A stretch of 64,000 nt of DNA from Ancylostoma caninum (Eukaryota; Nematoda; Chromadorea; Rhabditida; Ancylostomatidae), in NCBI GenBank assembly GCA_037903475.1, contig JBAJFG010000559.1, positions 744,001-808,000 of the forward strand, written 5' to 3'. Within the stretch, counting starts at the first letter, position 1. Each line of letters begins with the position of its first letter. Under the pieces are notes generated by a model. The model ran no database searches and was not told the DNA's origin. It worked only from the letters and a program-made list of their open reading frames with translations. Shown here piece after piece: positions 32,516 through 42,694 of the stretch. Made by a program: the position numbers and the translations under genes.

Positions 32516-33160
32516 TAAGTCATGATCATGGTTGACTACTAAAATTGGTGACTCAGAAATCACCTGAAACTTTTCCCACTATATCCTCAAAGATGACCGC
32601 TGCTCCAAAAGAGGAGGAGGAGTTTGTGCTTTTATCCATCATTTATGGCTGTCCATAGAATTGCTGTCATCTTCTCGCTGACGTGCTCTGTTTTGATATA
32701 TTCCCGCCTTCCTCCAACAAAATGAGATTCATCCTCGTTTACAGGCCCCACATTCCTCTGTATCGCAACATGAGGAGTGAGGAGTTTTTAAATTTCTTCT
32801 CCGACCTCTCATCCTCTTCTTCCAATAGGCTTACCATTCTTGGCGATTTTAATGTCAACTGGGAAACAACCAACGAATAACGTCATTGCGAATCGCTTTT
32901 TGAACTTTTTTTTCAATTCTCTAGAGCTTGTTCAATTTGTCCGTGCCCCAACCTGTAACAGGGAAATTTTGGATTTGATCCTAGCAGCTGCAAGGACTGT
33001 TTCCAACGTAGAATGTCATTCACCCCTTGCTTACTTGGATCACAATGTTGCAGCCTTCACTATGACAAAACTCGCTTCTGTCGAAGGGCCTAGACTTCTT
33101 CGTGATTTCCGGCCCGCAAATCAAGAGGCTATTTTTGAAAGATTACATAGACATTAATGA
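32516..33160 (+). pseudogene. CR1-like endonuclease relic (EEP fold)
   Basis: Pieces read WLTTKIGDSEIT and KRGGGVCAFIHH, then NKMRFILVYRPH, then RLTILGDFNVNW, which holds the D and N of the EEP active site, then EILDLILAAARTV and LAYLDHNVAAF, with the final D-H pair. This is the order of an apurinic/apyrimidinic-type LINE endonuclease. Frame changes near 32680 and 32880 and several stops mark it as dead. Confidence 0.75.
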
Positions 33161-33409
33161 CATACATATATGGCAGATTTTGCAGAGTAGTACACGAAAT
33201 TATTGATAATAACGTTCTTTTGCGCAAAGAACCTGCCACCGAACTTTTACCTATCCAGCTCACTCTCGAAATTTGTTTGAGCTTAGAAAACGATTTTTTC
33301 GGGCAAGATTAGAATCCTTCAATTCACATTGGTTTTTAATTCTCAGTAAAGCACTCGATTTCTACATACATTCTTAGTTTACCGCAATAATGAACTTTCG
33401 TCCGTTTGG

Positions 33410-33452
33410 GCAAAAAAGATCACGTTTGCAAAACTCTCGTGATCTTTTTTGC
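33410..33452. repeat. Perfect 15-bp hairpin
   Basis: GCAAAAAAGATCACG (33410-33424) and its exact reverse complement (33438-33452) flank a 13-base loop. It lies inside the decayed CR1 coding region and has no visible role. Confidence 0.8.
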
Positions 33453-33919
33453 ATACCTGAGGACCAGTACCAAACCGACGAAAATAGCCTCCATCCTCCC
33501 TGACGAAGACGGTAACCAGTTCAAGACAGACCAAGAAAATCTGAAGCCATCACAGGTTACTTTGCCAGCGTTTTTGGAAAGGAAAGTAACCTTTAATCAA
33601 TTTTACTTCCTCTCACCAAAGAATCTTTCCCCGTCCCGAAGATTACCCGAAAATGGTTTCAAAACATCTCAAAATGTTCAGAAATTGCTACTCTTTTACT
33701 TCCGATGGTTACCCCAAATTTCTTATAAGTGATTCGCTAAATATCTCTCCCACCCTCTTTCGCGTATCTATAATATATCACTACTTCTCGGACAGGTACC
33801 GAATCCATGGAAAATTTCCATTTGCACACCCATTCCAAAATCTAACGGCAACAAATTAGTATCATATCAGATTTTCGCCCATTAAGTCTGCTGCCTGAGT
33901 CTTCACTATGTTGCCACAT

Positions 33920-34345
33920 TGAGCGGTCGACCATTTATCCACCCGCTACCAAGGAATACCACGCGATTGGAAGGAAGACTTCGAGCCACCACGCCGTGGG
34001 CTGGTATGGGTCGTATGCTCACTCATTCTGCACACTGCAAATGTCTCAGTAAGTTCTGTCAGTTAAGTCTAAACTTCTCTGCTTCTTGCTGGTTTGAACC
34101 GAGCCGTCTATAAAAAGAATAAATGGGCGAACCTGATGGATTTTAATAAGGACCTCGAGAAAGGATGGCTGGACAATAGGGAAATGTTCTAAAGAAGAGC
34201 TGAGTAGAGAATATCAAAGAGAACAAGAGAGGCGAATGGAAATACTGAGGCATCTGCGGAACTCTTCGCAAGTGAAGCTTGATCAGCTTCGTGCCGTTGC
34301 GATGTAGAGTTTTGATAAACACAATAATAAAGATAAAGTCTGTTA
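33920..34345 (+). mobile_element. SINE-like retroposon, copy 1, inside the CR1 reverse transcriptase
   Basis: Splits the CR1 text between FRPLSLLPESS (before) and KVMEQIIKNDLLLLLD (after). It is homologous to the unit at 54488-54972: both have GAGCGGTCGAC at the left, a GGGTCGTATGC phrase about 100 bp in, and near the 3' end GGCGGAACTCTTCGCAA-like sequence then CGTTGCGATGTAGAG followed by an AATAAA-rich tail. No tRNA or 7SL head is evident, so the polymerase and the donor LINE are unknown. Confidence 0.7.
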
Positions 34346-34363
34346 CCCACGTCACTGAAGGTC

Positions 34364-35385
34364 ATGGAGCAAATAATCAAAAATGATCTCTTACTCTTGC
34401 TGGACAACATCAAATGTATTCCATCAGAACTGCATCGGTTTCTAGCTGGTGAATCCACGTGCATTCAGCTGCTAGATAGCACTTATGAATGGAAAAGTGG
34501 GCTATGCAGTGGTAAAAAAAGTGTGACTGTCGCCTATTTTGACCTCAGTAAAGCGTTCGATACAGTGTATCACCTCAGTTTCCGAAGCAGACTCGAATGC
34601 ACTGGAGTACTAGGCACTATGCTTCAATGGTTTTACTCGTACCTGAAAAACAGGAGCATGTTCGTAAATTTCGCCGGTTCCCTTTCTTCAGAACTGTTTG
34701 CAGCTCTGGAATGTCACAGGAGGCCATATTATCTGCCTCACTTTTTCTTTTCTACGCACACGATCTTTTGCTCTGTTTGAGGGAAGACAAAAACAAATGT
34801 TGCTGCCTATACCGATGACAGTAAAGTCTTTGTCACCTATGGAGAAACTTATAAATCAGAAGCAGAACCTGCTCTCAATAAGCCCATATTAGAAAATCGG
34901 ATTGGTGCCAGCACTGGCATCTGAAGATAAACTTCTCGAAGAGCTCCAGTTTTTTTTGGGGGGGGGACTCAACGTTGAATGTGGTCCCTCTGAAAACTGG
35001 ACAGATGGCAGCGCGAGAAAGCGCGGAAGATTCAGGAGTAATAATAAGTAAAAATCTAAGTTGGACGCCTCACATAGATTCCATGGTTAACATAGGCCTC
35101 CATACTGTTCACTGCATTTTCAGAATAATTCAAAGCTCAAAACCAGACCTTCTTGTAAAATCATACAAAGCCTATGTATTGCCAGTTCTAGAATATGCTA
35201 GTCCTATCTTGAGCCCGTTTCTCACTAAAGATATCCAAAAATCGAAAAGGTGCAGAAAACTTTCACCAGAATTCTCTGCTATCGAGTCTTTCCGGATGCC
35301 AACTACCCATCTAGTCTTCCATCTTACAAGGATCGACTTCGTCTGCTCAATCTCAAGATTTTTTCTACAGAAGAGTGTAAATTAA
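34364..35385 (+). pseudogene. CR1-like reverse transcriptase relic
   Basis: Reads KVMEQIIKNDLLLLLD, FLAGESTCIQLLDSTYEW, VAYFDLSKAFDTVYH (motif A, catalytic D), and MLQWFYSYLKNRSMFVNFAG. Motif C is not preserved. After frame shifts the C-terminal part reads SGVIISKNLSWTPHIDSMV and LLVKSYKAYVLPVLEYASPI with LSPFLTKDI. These are hallmark CR1/jockey phrases. Upstream blocks at 33430-33840 belong to the N-terminal RT region. The reading frame is broken at about 34780 and 34970. Confidence 0.82.
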
Positions 35386-35538
35386 CCTCATCCTAGCTTT
35401 CAAAATCTTAAAAGGTTAATTGAAAACTCGACCATCGAAATGCTGGGTTTTCTGGCAAGCAGATGGACGTAGAGGCTGTTTATTATTTCACAACCCCAAA
35501 ACTCAAAAGTATAAAGCAAGCCTATATCTTCTTCTTCT

Positions 35539-38529
35539 TCAGCGTTTGTCCCGTTTAGTCGCGGGGTCCGCTCTAGAGGTCTGTTGACGCCATTTGGCCC
35601 TATCGCGCGCTTGGTCCGGGTGGATACCAGCTAGCTTAAGATCGGCATGGAGTGTGTCAAGCCAGCGTTGCTTTGGTCGACCTTTAGGCCGTTTGCCGGA
35701 GACTTCGAGATCAAAGCCGACTTTGCGGACGGTTCCTTCCTCGGCACGCAGAACGTGGCCATACCATCGCAGACGAATTTCGCGAAGTTTATCAGATATC
35801 GCCGCAACGCCAAACCGATTTCTGATGTCCTCGTTGCAGATTCGATCGAGCCGCGTTACTCCAGCCATCCAGCGAAGCATCTTCATCTCCATAGCGCTGA
35901 GGCGACGTTCTACTTCCTTGGTTGCGGGCCAACATTCGGCGCCATAGAGAGCAACGGGACGGATGACGGTACGATAGATCTTCGATTTCAGTCGGTCCGG
36001 GATCTTCTTGTCACACAGAACACCGGTCAACGAGCGCCACTTTCCCCATGCGGAATTAACTCGGGCTACAACTTCATGATAAAGGCTACCGTCAGATGAA
36101 ATTCCTGACCCAAGGTACTTGAACACTTCCGTTCTCGGTAATTGTGCGCCGTCTACGCTTATGGTACCGGGCTGATCCACGCTGGTTGTTAAGTACTCTG
36201 TCTTCCTGACGTTAAGACGTAGGCCGAAGCGTGCAAGTTGGTCACTCCAAGCCTGTGTCAGCCGCTCGAGTTCTTGCCTGTCTTCAGACGCGAGCATGAC
36301 GTCGTCTGCGTACAACAAGGTCCATGGCGTGGGTTTCTGCAGATCCCGTGTTACAACATCCATCACCACAATGAAGAGGAGCGGGGACAGAGCAGAGCCT
36401 TGGTGCACACCAACGGAAATGGGGAAATCCGTAGACATGCCAGCAGCCGCCTGCACGTGACTTCTTGGACTGGTGTAAAGAATCCGCACCCATTCGATAA
36501 GTTCTTCAGGAACGCCATGCTGCCGAAGAGCGTACCAGATGACTTCATGGGGCACGCGGTCAAATGCCTTTTCTAGGTCAAGGAAGGCGAGATGCAGCGG
36601 CTTTTGTTTCTCACGGTGCTTCTCGACCAAGAGACGTGCAGCATGTATGGCATCAGTGGTGCCGCACCCAGCTACAAATCCGCACTGGTTAGCGGAGAGC
36701 CGCACGATATCGCGAATCCTGCGGTCAATGACATGCTCAAAAACCTTCATGGTATGGGACAGCAGGCGGATAGGTCGGTAGTTAGCGCAGTCAGCGGGAC
36801 TGCCTTTGCGCTTCCATATCGGGATTGTGGTGCTCCGCTGCCATTCCGAGGGCACTATCTTCTCCGCCACTATCTGGTTAAAGAACCTCGCCAGCCATTC
36901 AGCAGATCCCCAGCATTGCGACTTCCATAGATCCACTGCCACGTCATCGGGACCAGTCACTTTATGTGACATCATTCGCTTCAGCGCTGCCTCCGTCTCC
37001 TCGGTAGTGATTGCCTGCACGGGCCCGTAGGTTGGCGATACATAGGGAATAGGTGGATGGGCGAATTCCTCCGTCGAGACATTCTCGAAGTAATCACGCC
37101 ATCGCTTCATTGCCTTCCTGCGGTCCATTAGAAGGTGGCCATGCTCGTCGTTGACGCCATGGAACTTTTCGATATCTTCCATCTGACGTTTACGAGATTT
37201 CGCGAGCCGGTATATGAGCCGTTCGCCTTCCTTCGTGTCTAGCTTCTTTTCGACATCCGCGTAATGTGCGGCTTTCACCACCGCTACCGCCTTTTTCGCT
37301 GCTCTCTTCGCTTCGCAGTATTTACGCCAGCGGTCGTCTGTCTTGCTGTCCAGGAAGGCATGGTACATGCGCTTCTTCTCCCGAACCCTCGACTTCACTT
37401 CGTCCGTCCATAGCCAAGGTTGCTTGTCGGTCTTCCTTCGACCTGGTTTAGTCGCACCAAGTTCAGACCGCGCTGCCTCTACGACCACATCTGCTGCTTT
37501 CCGCCAAGTTTCCTCAACACTAGTTACAGGCGGTAGCTGAATGCGAGATATGACCGCGGCCTCTTTCTGCTTCAGTTTCCACCACTTGATTCGAGCTGGT
37601 CCGCATCTCTCCTCGTACTTCCTCTTCGGTGGAGTGATTTTCAACGAACAGATCAGTGGCCGATGTTGTGTCGCTACTGTCTCATACGGCACGACTTTCA
37701 CGTCCGTGACCAGCTTTCGATCTTGACGACGCAAAAGTACATAGTCGATCTGTGTCTTCGTATTGCCGCTATAGAAGGAAACAAGATGAGACGTACGTTT
37801 TTGAAACCATGTGTTCGTTACGACGAGGTTGTGAGACTCGGCGTACTCCAGAATACGTTCACCGTCTTCGTTACGTGTACCGTAGCCGAACCCACCATGA
37901 CAACTGTAATCGCTCCTCGTTTCTCCCACGTGACCATTGAGGTCTCCCGCAACGACAAGAGTATCCTCCTTCGGCACCTCTGCTGTCTTCTCATCAAGCA
38001 ACGCCCAGAAGTCGTCCTTGATACGCTCAGAACAGCCAGTTTGCGGAGCGTATGCCGAGAAGAAGTGGAGCCGCAGTTCAACAGTGGCGATGACAATTTT
38101 CATAAGCCGATCGTCGAAACGCTGGACTTCTGCTATTGCGTCTCGGTAGCGTTCTGAGACTACGACTCCGACGCCACTTCTGGTACCTGCGCTGCCATGG
38201 TAAATGAGTTTGTAGCCACATCCTATGTCCTTCGACTTACTGCCTGACCATCTCGTCTCCTGAACCGCGCATATGTCGATTCTTCTGCGCTCTAGTGCGG
38301 CTGCTAACTCGCACGAGCGACCTGTCAACGTGCCGACGTTCAAAGTCGCAATTCGCGTCTTGGCTACGTTGTCCTCCTTAACGACTCGCCTGCTTGCCCC
38401 CCGATGCCGCCGTTCGCGAAGCATCGGGGACCCTCGCATACTTTTCACACTAACCGGGCCCCGAAAGTGCGCGTCGACTCCCGTGTACGCCGTAGTTTTC
38501 TTCTCAGGCACTATTGACGTCATAACCAT
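35539..38529 (-). CDS. RTE-type endonuclease-reverse transcriptase, intact
   Basis: A 996-residue protein starting at ATG 38529; a second ATG two codons later is also possible. Residues about 57-300 are an apurinic/apyrimidinic-type (EEP) endonuclease: TLNVGTLTG (N64), VQETRWSG (E91), VVAGDLNGH (D196, N198), TQIDYVLL (D262) and TQHRPL (H289), so all expected catalytic positions are present. Residues about 560-815 are the reverse transcriptase: LAFLDLEKAFDRVP (D651), GVHQGSALSPLLF and LLYADDVML (YADD at 740-743), then EVFKYLGSGI. The C-terminal part holds a conserved GHVLRAE region and RPKGRPKQRW. The enzyme nicks target DNA and copies its RNA there. There are no internal stops or frameshifts. 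In databases such proteins are often mislabelled craniofacial development protein 2. Confidence 0.95.
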   Translation of the reverse strand: MVMTSIVPEKKTTAYTGVDAHFRGPVSVKSMRGSPMLRERRHRGASRRVVKEDNVAKTRIATLNVGTLTGRSCELAAALERRRIDICAVQETRWSGSKSKDIGCGYKLIYHGSAGTRSGVGVVVSERYRDAIAEVQRFDDRLMKIVIATVELRLHFFSAYAPQTGCSERIKDDFWALLDEKTAEVPKEDTLVVAGDLNGHVGETRSDYSCHGGFGYGTRNEDGERILEYAESHNLVVTNTWFQKRTSHLVSFYSGNTKTQIDYVLLRRQDRKLVTDVKVVPYETVATQHRPLICSLKITPPKRKYEERCGPARIKWWKLKQKEAAVISRIQLPPVTSVEETWRKAADVVVEAARSELGATKPGRRKTDKQPWLWTDEVKSRVREKKRMYHAFLDSKTDDRWRKYCEAKRAAKKAVAVVKAAHYADVEKKLDTKEGERLIYRLAKSRKRQMEDIEKFHGVNDEHGHLLMDRRKAMKRWRDYFENVSTEEFAHPPIPYVSPTYGPVQAITTEETEAALKRMMSHKVTGPDDVAVDLWKSQCWGSAEWLARFFNQIVAEKIVPSEWQRSTTIPIWKRKGSPADCANYRPIRLLSHTMKVFEHVIDRRIRDIVRLSANQCGFVAGCGTTDAIHAARLLVEKHREKQKPLHLAFLDLEKAFDRVPHEVIWYALRQHGVPEELIEWVRILYTSPRSHVQAAAGMSTDFPISVGVHQGSALSPLLFIVVMDVVTRDLQKPTPWTLLYADDVMLASEDRQELERLTQAWSDQLARFGLRLNVRKTEYLTTSVDQPGTISVDGAQLPRTEVFKYLGSGISSDGSLYHEVVARVNSAWGKWRSLTGVLCDKKIPDRLKSKIYRTVIRPVALYGAECWPATKEVERRLSAMEMKMLRWMAGVTRLDRICNEDIRNRFGVAAISDKLREIRLRWYGHVLRAEEGTVRKVGFDLEVSGKRPKGRPKQRWLDTLHADLKLAGIHPDQARDRAKWRQQTSRADPATKRDKR

Positions 38530-38562
38530 ACGACGTGACGTGGGTCTTCTTCGGCCGGCCTG

Positions 38563-38775
38563 TCACCACGGCCTGTCGCCGGCATTCGACTGTTGAGGGG
38601 AAGGATTCCCTTCCCCGTGGACGAGGGACTTATTTGTTAGAGGCGGCCCCAGATCGCCTCTCATGCGCTTCCCAGTCGTTAGAATGCGAGCTTTTGGCCA
38701 AATCCGGACTGCAGGATACAGCCAACATGAAGCATTAGCACACACCCACACGCGCGAGTGCGTGTTCACACTCAT
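38563..38775 (-). CDS. Possible short RTE ORF1, 70 codons
   Basis: Upstream of the main ORF, in the element's 5' region, an open frame of 70 codons ends 33 bp before the main ATG. RTE elements may carry a small, poorly conserved ORF1 here. No domain is visible; the composition (KARILTTGKRMRGDLGPPLT) is basic. It may equally be plain 5' UTR. Confidence 0.25.
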   Translation of the reverse strand: MSVNTHSRVWVCANASCWLYPAVRIWPKARILTTGKRMRGDLGPPLTNKSLVHGEGNPSPQQSNAGDRPW

Positions 38776-39115
38776 ATGCCGGCCATATGTGTCGAATCCA
38801 GCACTGTCGAACTAAGGAGTCCATCCCCTAGATCTACCCGCGTCGCAGGGCAAGCGCATGGCTGCTTTTGGTCCGCGGTAAACCCCCTATCCGCCACCTG
38901 GGGTCGCGCCACGTAGCCTCGCAGCAAATCGGCTGGGATCCCTCGTAAGAGGGAGATCCGTGGATAAAGCAAGCCTATATAATAACAGCTTTTTTTTCCA
39001 GGACAGCAAAGTGGCTCGAAAAGTCACCTGCCTCATTACAATCGCGCGGTAGTTCTACAAAATTCAGAAGAGGTGTCTCGAATGTGAACTTGATACAGAC
39101 ATAAGGGATGTAAAA

Positions 39116-40382
39116 TGTTCAATAGCACACACGAGGCTCCTTCACGGATTCTTTACGTATATGATTCGAAAAAAAAAATGATCTCCTCTCTTTGCTAGCT
39201 GTTGTGTTGTACATGTACCATTGCCTTATATTACCTATATCTCGAACAGATCACCCTACCTGGTGTGAAAAAATTGTGCTGACACCTTTCCTGAGCACTA
39301 ATTGCGCTCGCTCAAATCGCGGCCGGAGTAAGTGCACACAGTCGTTCTCTTCCTCTACTACAAAAAAAAGAACATTGGGTCTCTCAGAAACTCACCAAAT
39401 CTTTGCCTACTATGTTAGAGCGTAAATCCGATCAACTCGAATCAGTTGTTATTGTTCTCCGATAGCTATGACAAGTCAATGTCCTACGTTTATCCTAATA
39501 TGATGCACTGCTGTCACAACTACCACCGGAATAACTCAGCCTTTGGGACTAGTTGGTGGTGCACACCTCATGTGCCCGGAGCCCTCTGTTACGCTATTGG
39601 GCATGCAGTGTTGGTGGGTCATTGCCCGTCTTTTCCAAGTCAAACTTCCGGAGCACATAAATGTTTAGTGATGCACTGTATAAGAATCTGTTTTTCCTAA
39701 GCCATTCCTAACCGTGAATGTTGTAAAGGTGAGGGCTTTGGTGAAGCTACTTTGTACATCCAATTTCCTTTCTTGGAGAACTGACCTCCGAATAGCTCGA
39801 ATTTTGAGTAGTACGGGAATTTCATGCCGAATGCGAACCTGGTTTGCAAATTTTGCCTCTTTCAAATTCAGAGGGCGTGCGAACAGTTTCACACCTACAT
39901 ACAATAATTTTGTGCTAGAACTGACCCTTTATTCTTTTGTTCCTAAGGATTTCAAATCAAATACGACATTGTGCCCGAGTATTTGCTTATGAGCTTTTAT
40001 CATTTGTGCGACTCCCCGCTACAGCCTACATCGTTTTCCGTTTCAGGTTGTGTTCCCTGCCACCCAATATACTTACTTGTTCCTCGTTCTTTTTGGTTTT
40101 TTTGCATAACGCCTTTAGTTTGGCATGCACATCTTGAGTGTAATGATAAACAACAAGCATATGTATTTCGATACCAGAAGGATCGTCCACAATCGAGATT
40201 CCAGGTATTATCATTTCCTCAAACGCGTGTTGATGCCGATTAATGTGTTCGCTGCCATAATGATATCGTTTTCCAGAATCTTCTATTTGAGTATTCTGAT
40301 GGAGTGTCCATACTTGGGTAGCGACGATGATTTCGATGAAAGTTTTCCAGAGTTAATCGTGGGTCGCGCATGCCAATAATAT
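39116..40382. other. Unassigned sequence
   Basis: After the end of the CR1 relic I see no supportable gene. Short open frames at 39446-40379 lack motifs. Confidence 0.35.
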
Positions 40383-40557
40383 GTTACCAGTCTGGCCGTC
40401 CGGCTAACGCCGGACTTCCAGGGGTGGTAGTAATTTGGCCGAAACCTCGAGGTAACCGCGAGGTTGAACTCGGAGTCACCTCGTGGTTTCACACCAGGAC
40501 CTGACCTCGAGGTGACCGAGCTGAAACCGCGAGATGACTTATTTTAATTGAGCAAAG

Positions 40558-40625
40558 TATTTTGTCTCGGGAGGATCCGAACCCGTGAGGGTTTGCCTCA
40601 GAGACAGCCCACATTGCACTACACC
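40558..40625 (-). other. tRNA-like sequence with A- and B-box motifs
   Basis: On the minus strand TGGTGTAGTGCAATGTGG resembles an A box and GGTTCGGATCC, about 30 bases further on, resembles a B box. Cloverleaf pairing of acceptor and anticodon arms is not convincing, so I do not call it a functional tRNA gene. It may be a tRNA-derived fragment carried inside the Harbinger element. Confidence 0.35.
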
Positions 40626-40845
40626 ATTTGTACCTTATCGACATTGAATTGTTTTGGACCATACGAAACTTATCAAGTATATCAAAAACCTATCATCATT
40701 AGCATTGGATGTTAGAGTATTCACTATATAGGAGACGACCAAGCGGTGGTATTCCCTTTTCAACTTAAGTAGGTATGATCTTCTCACGAACTTCTTGTCA
40801 CACTTACTTGTCACCATTCACTCAACAATTCTGGACAAAACAGCT

Positions 40846-41139
40846 TTAGAGATGGAATCGCTGATAATCCCCGAACGTAGCAACCGTCAAAGAAATGTAA
40901 AGTACGGCAGAGTTGATCCCCGCCGTACTCTTTCACGCAACCAGAACCTCATAAGATTGAGATACCGCTTCAATGACAGTCATTTGGACTGGATTACTAA
41001 TCTACTGTCGTCGAAACTTGGAGACGATATGAGGAAGCCTTGGGCAATTTCGAAAAGGCAGCAGAATGTAAAATTCTATCCTTCTACAGGCTTCCTTCTT
41101 CCGAGTTCTTTTTATTCTCTTGAGATGCCGCTACTTTAG
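40846..41139 (+). pseudogene. Harbinger nuclease N-terminal relic
   Basis: Reads LSRNQNLIRLRYRFNDSHLD, then WITNLLSSKLGDDMRKPWAI and SKRQQNVKFYPSTGFL. This matches the start of HARBI1-type proteins (RYRF....I..L...L...L......AIS...Q....LRFYATGSF). The DDE catalytic part is not found downstream; the element's right half appears non-coding. It supports the superfamily call made from the ends and the 3-bp duplication. Confidence 0.6.
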
Positions 41140-42694
41140 CAACTACCTTAACTTTTTAGTCACAACGTGATCCTCGAAAATTTTAGTAGTGGAAATTCGA
41201 CTACTCAAAGACTGTTCGTGCAGTCACCTTCCCCAGTTCATCGATGTCACGGCTCAGCGACTGTAGAACTTTAACAGCTGAATGTGCAGCGAAATGGTGC
41301 GTGCTAACAAATTAAACTGCAGAACAAAAATTAAACAGTAACAAAAGAATGCTTGTTATTTCGTGTTAGAGGAGGGTATTACGAGCATGTTTCTGCGATG
41401 ATGAGATGGTATTTACGCTGTTCCAGTTTGTAGTGGGATATAGGTGCTACTTCAAAACGTAGATAATTGCGTTTTTGTGTTTCTTTGCCTACAGAGGCGA
41501 AAAAAGTTTTTTTTGGGTTTTCGTGCAAAATGGTTCTCATATTCGGTTTCAGTGTTATAAGAAACCCCGGTAGACATGCTTCCACCGATCTCTGCGTAGA
41601 TGTAGCGAAAAACCTGTAAAATCGATATAATTGATACATCAATCGATAATTCGCCGCGGAAAGTATCCTAAAACCTTCGCCGGTGCCCGGGCGAAACCTG
41701 TGCAAAGTTTGGATCGGAAGTTTTGGAACTTTCTAAAAAATTGGCTCAGCACTTTCTTGCCACTCTAATAGGTTTGAAAGATCTCTGAATTCCTTCTATC
41801 TTTAAAATAACCAACTGTCTGCCTCTGAAAGAGAGAGTGTCCGTGGTGTTTGAGTGAAAAAATAGCTAAGAAGCCCTCTAAACACGAGAGGAACTACTCA
41901 ACTTAGAAGGTTCCCTTTAGAGCTTAAGACCTGCAGGTCAGAATGAAAAAGTACCCCTGAGTACTTTTTCGAGACCGGTCTGCGTCTCTTGCCACATGAT
42001 ACTATTTTCACAAACATGTATGATTAGATATTAGATCACGGTCTTAGTCCTGTTACCGTGAGGTCGAGACCAGAGTGAAACCTCAAAGTGACCGGTCGGT
42101 TACCTCGAGGTCTCAGTTGTTTTACAATAGATTTTGAAGAAAATGACCTCGAGGTGACCTCGAGGTAACTTTTGACGGTTACCTCGCGGTTACCTCGAGG
42201 TTTCGGCCAAATTACTACCACCCCAGACTTTTATTGATGCTCGCTTCGCTCGCATACTGCATGTTGAAAGCAAGCACAAAGATGTAACTGGATTGATAAA
42301 ATCTATATCCTTGCACGCACTTCTTTCGCTATCCAGAGATGCCCTCGTTCCCGTAGTTGTTGCTTTCCCCCATATGAACGAAGTTACGCCCTCCCATATG
42401 AGCGAAGTTAGTGGTCGTGAGGAATTGAGTGTAACCAACTCAGTGCGATTGTTATCTCGAAATGATTTAGACTCAACTGCTTGTTGTGGTAATTCAAGTG
42501 ATAAGGGGCCACCGGTGTATATAAACGGAAAGGAGGGAGTGGTTCATTCAAACACATACGGAATGGGAAGAGAACACGGATACGAAAGAAACAATGTACA
42601 TCTAGGTGATTTAGGTGGGAGGGTCCGCAGAAACAGGGTAAGCGTAACCCTCATGCAGAAATAGACACGCCTAGCGAATTCCTATTTCCTGCGG

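Larger units (their letters stand above)
35528..38963 (-). mobile_element. Full-length RTE-type retrotransposon with 17-bp target-site duplications
   Basis: A 3436-bp insertion flanked by perfect direct repeats ATAAAGCAAGCCTATAT at 35511-35527 and 38964-38980. The host CR1 sequence is continuous once the insert and one repeat are removed. In the sense (minus) direction it has about 430 bp of 5' sequence, the 996-codon ORF, almost no 3' UTR, and a short (GAA)4 tail directly at the insertion point. A tiny 3' region with a short simple-repeat tail is typical of RTE clade elements. Intact ORF, perfect duplications and complete ends point to a young copy, possibly active. Confidence 0.95.
30102..39115 (+). 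mobile_element. CR1-like LINE, decayed and split by three insertions
   Basis: Collinear pieces of one non-LTR retrotransposon: ORF1-like sequence (30150-30770), the start of the endonuclease (30850-30965), endonuclease continuation (32516-33160), reverse transcriptase (33160-33918 and 34346-35385), and a C-terminal piece after the RTE insertion (38981 to about 39110: SFFSRTAKWLEKSPASLQSR, matching the terminal W..LP motif region). The inserts are 30966-32503, about 33920-34345 and 35528-38963. Removing these leaves about 3.6 kb. Many stops and frameshifts show that it is an old, dead copy. The family call rests on the order and wording of the CR1/jockey motifs. Confidence 0.85.
40422..42223 (+). 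mobile_element. PIF/Harbinger element with 3-bp duplication and known empty site
   Basis: A 1802-bp element with about 42-bp terminal inverted repeats: GGGTGGTAGTAATTTGGCCG, then AAACCTCGAGGTAACCGCGA, then GGT. It is flanked by CAG at 40419-40421 and 42224-42226. The paralogous site in E1 (30991-31010, ...ACTTCCAGACTT...) has a single CAG and no insert, which proves insertion with a 3-bp duplication, the PIF/Harbinger hallmark. Palindromic ACCTCGAGGT motifs recur in both subterminal regions (for example 40445-40530 and 42060-42200) and may be transposase-binding sites. Only an N-terminal nuclease relic is encoded. Confidence 0.9.

Noticed and set aside
34975..35385. Independent gene with 136 codons
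   Set aside because: It is the C-terminal part of the CR1 reverse transcriptase relic.
35594..38596. Many plus-strand ORFs opposite the RTE gene
   Set aside because: Antisense shadows of a high-GC coding sequence.
40558..40625. Functional tRNA gene
   Set aside because: A and B box motifs are present but the acceptor and anticodon stems do not pair acceptably; kept only as tRNA-like.
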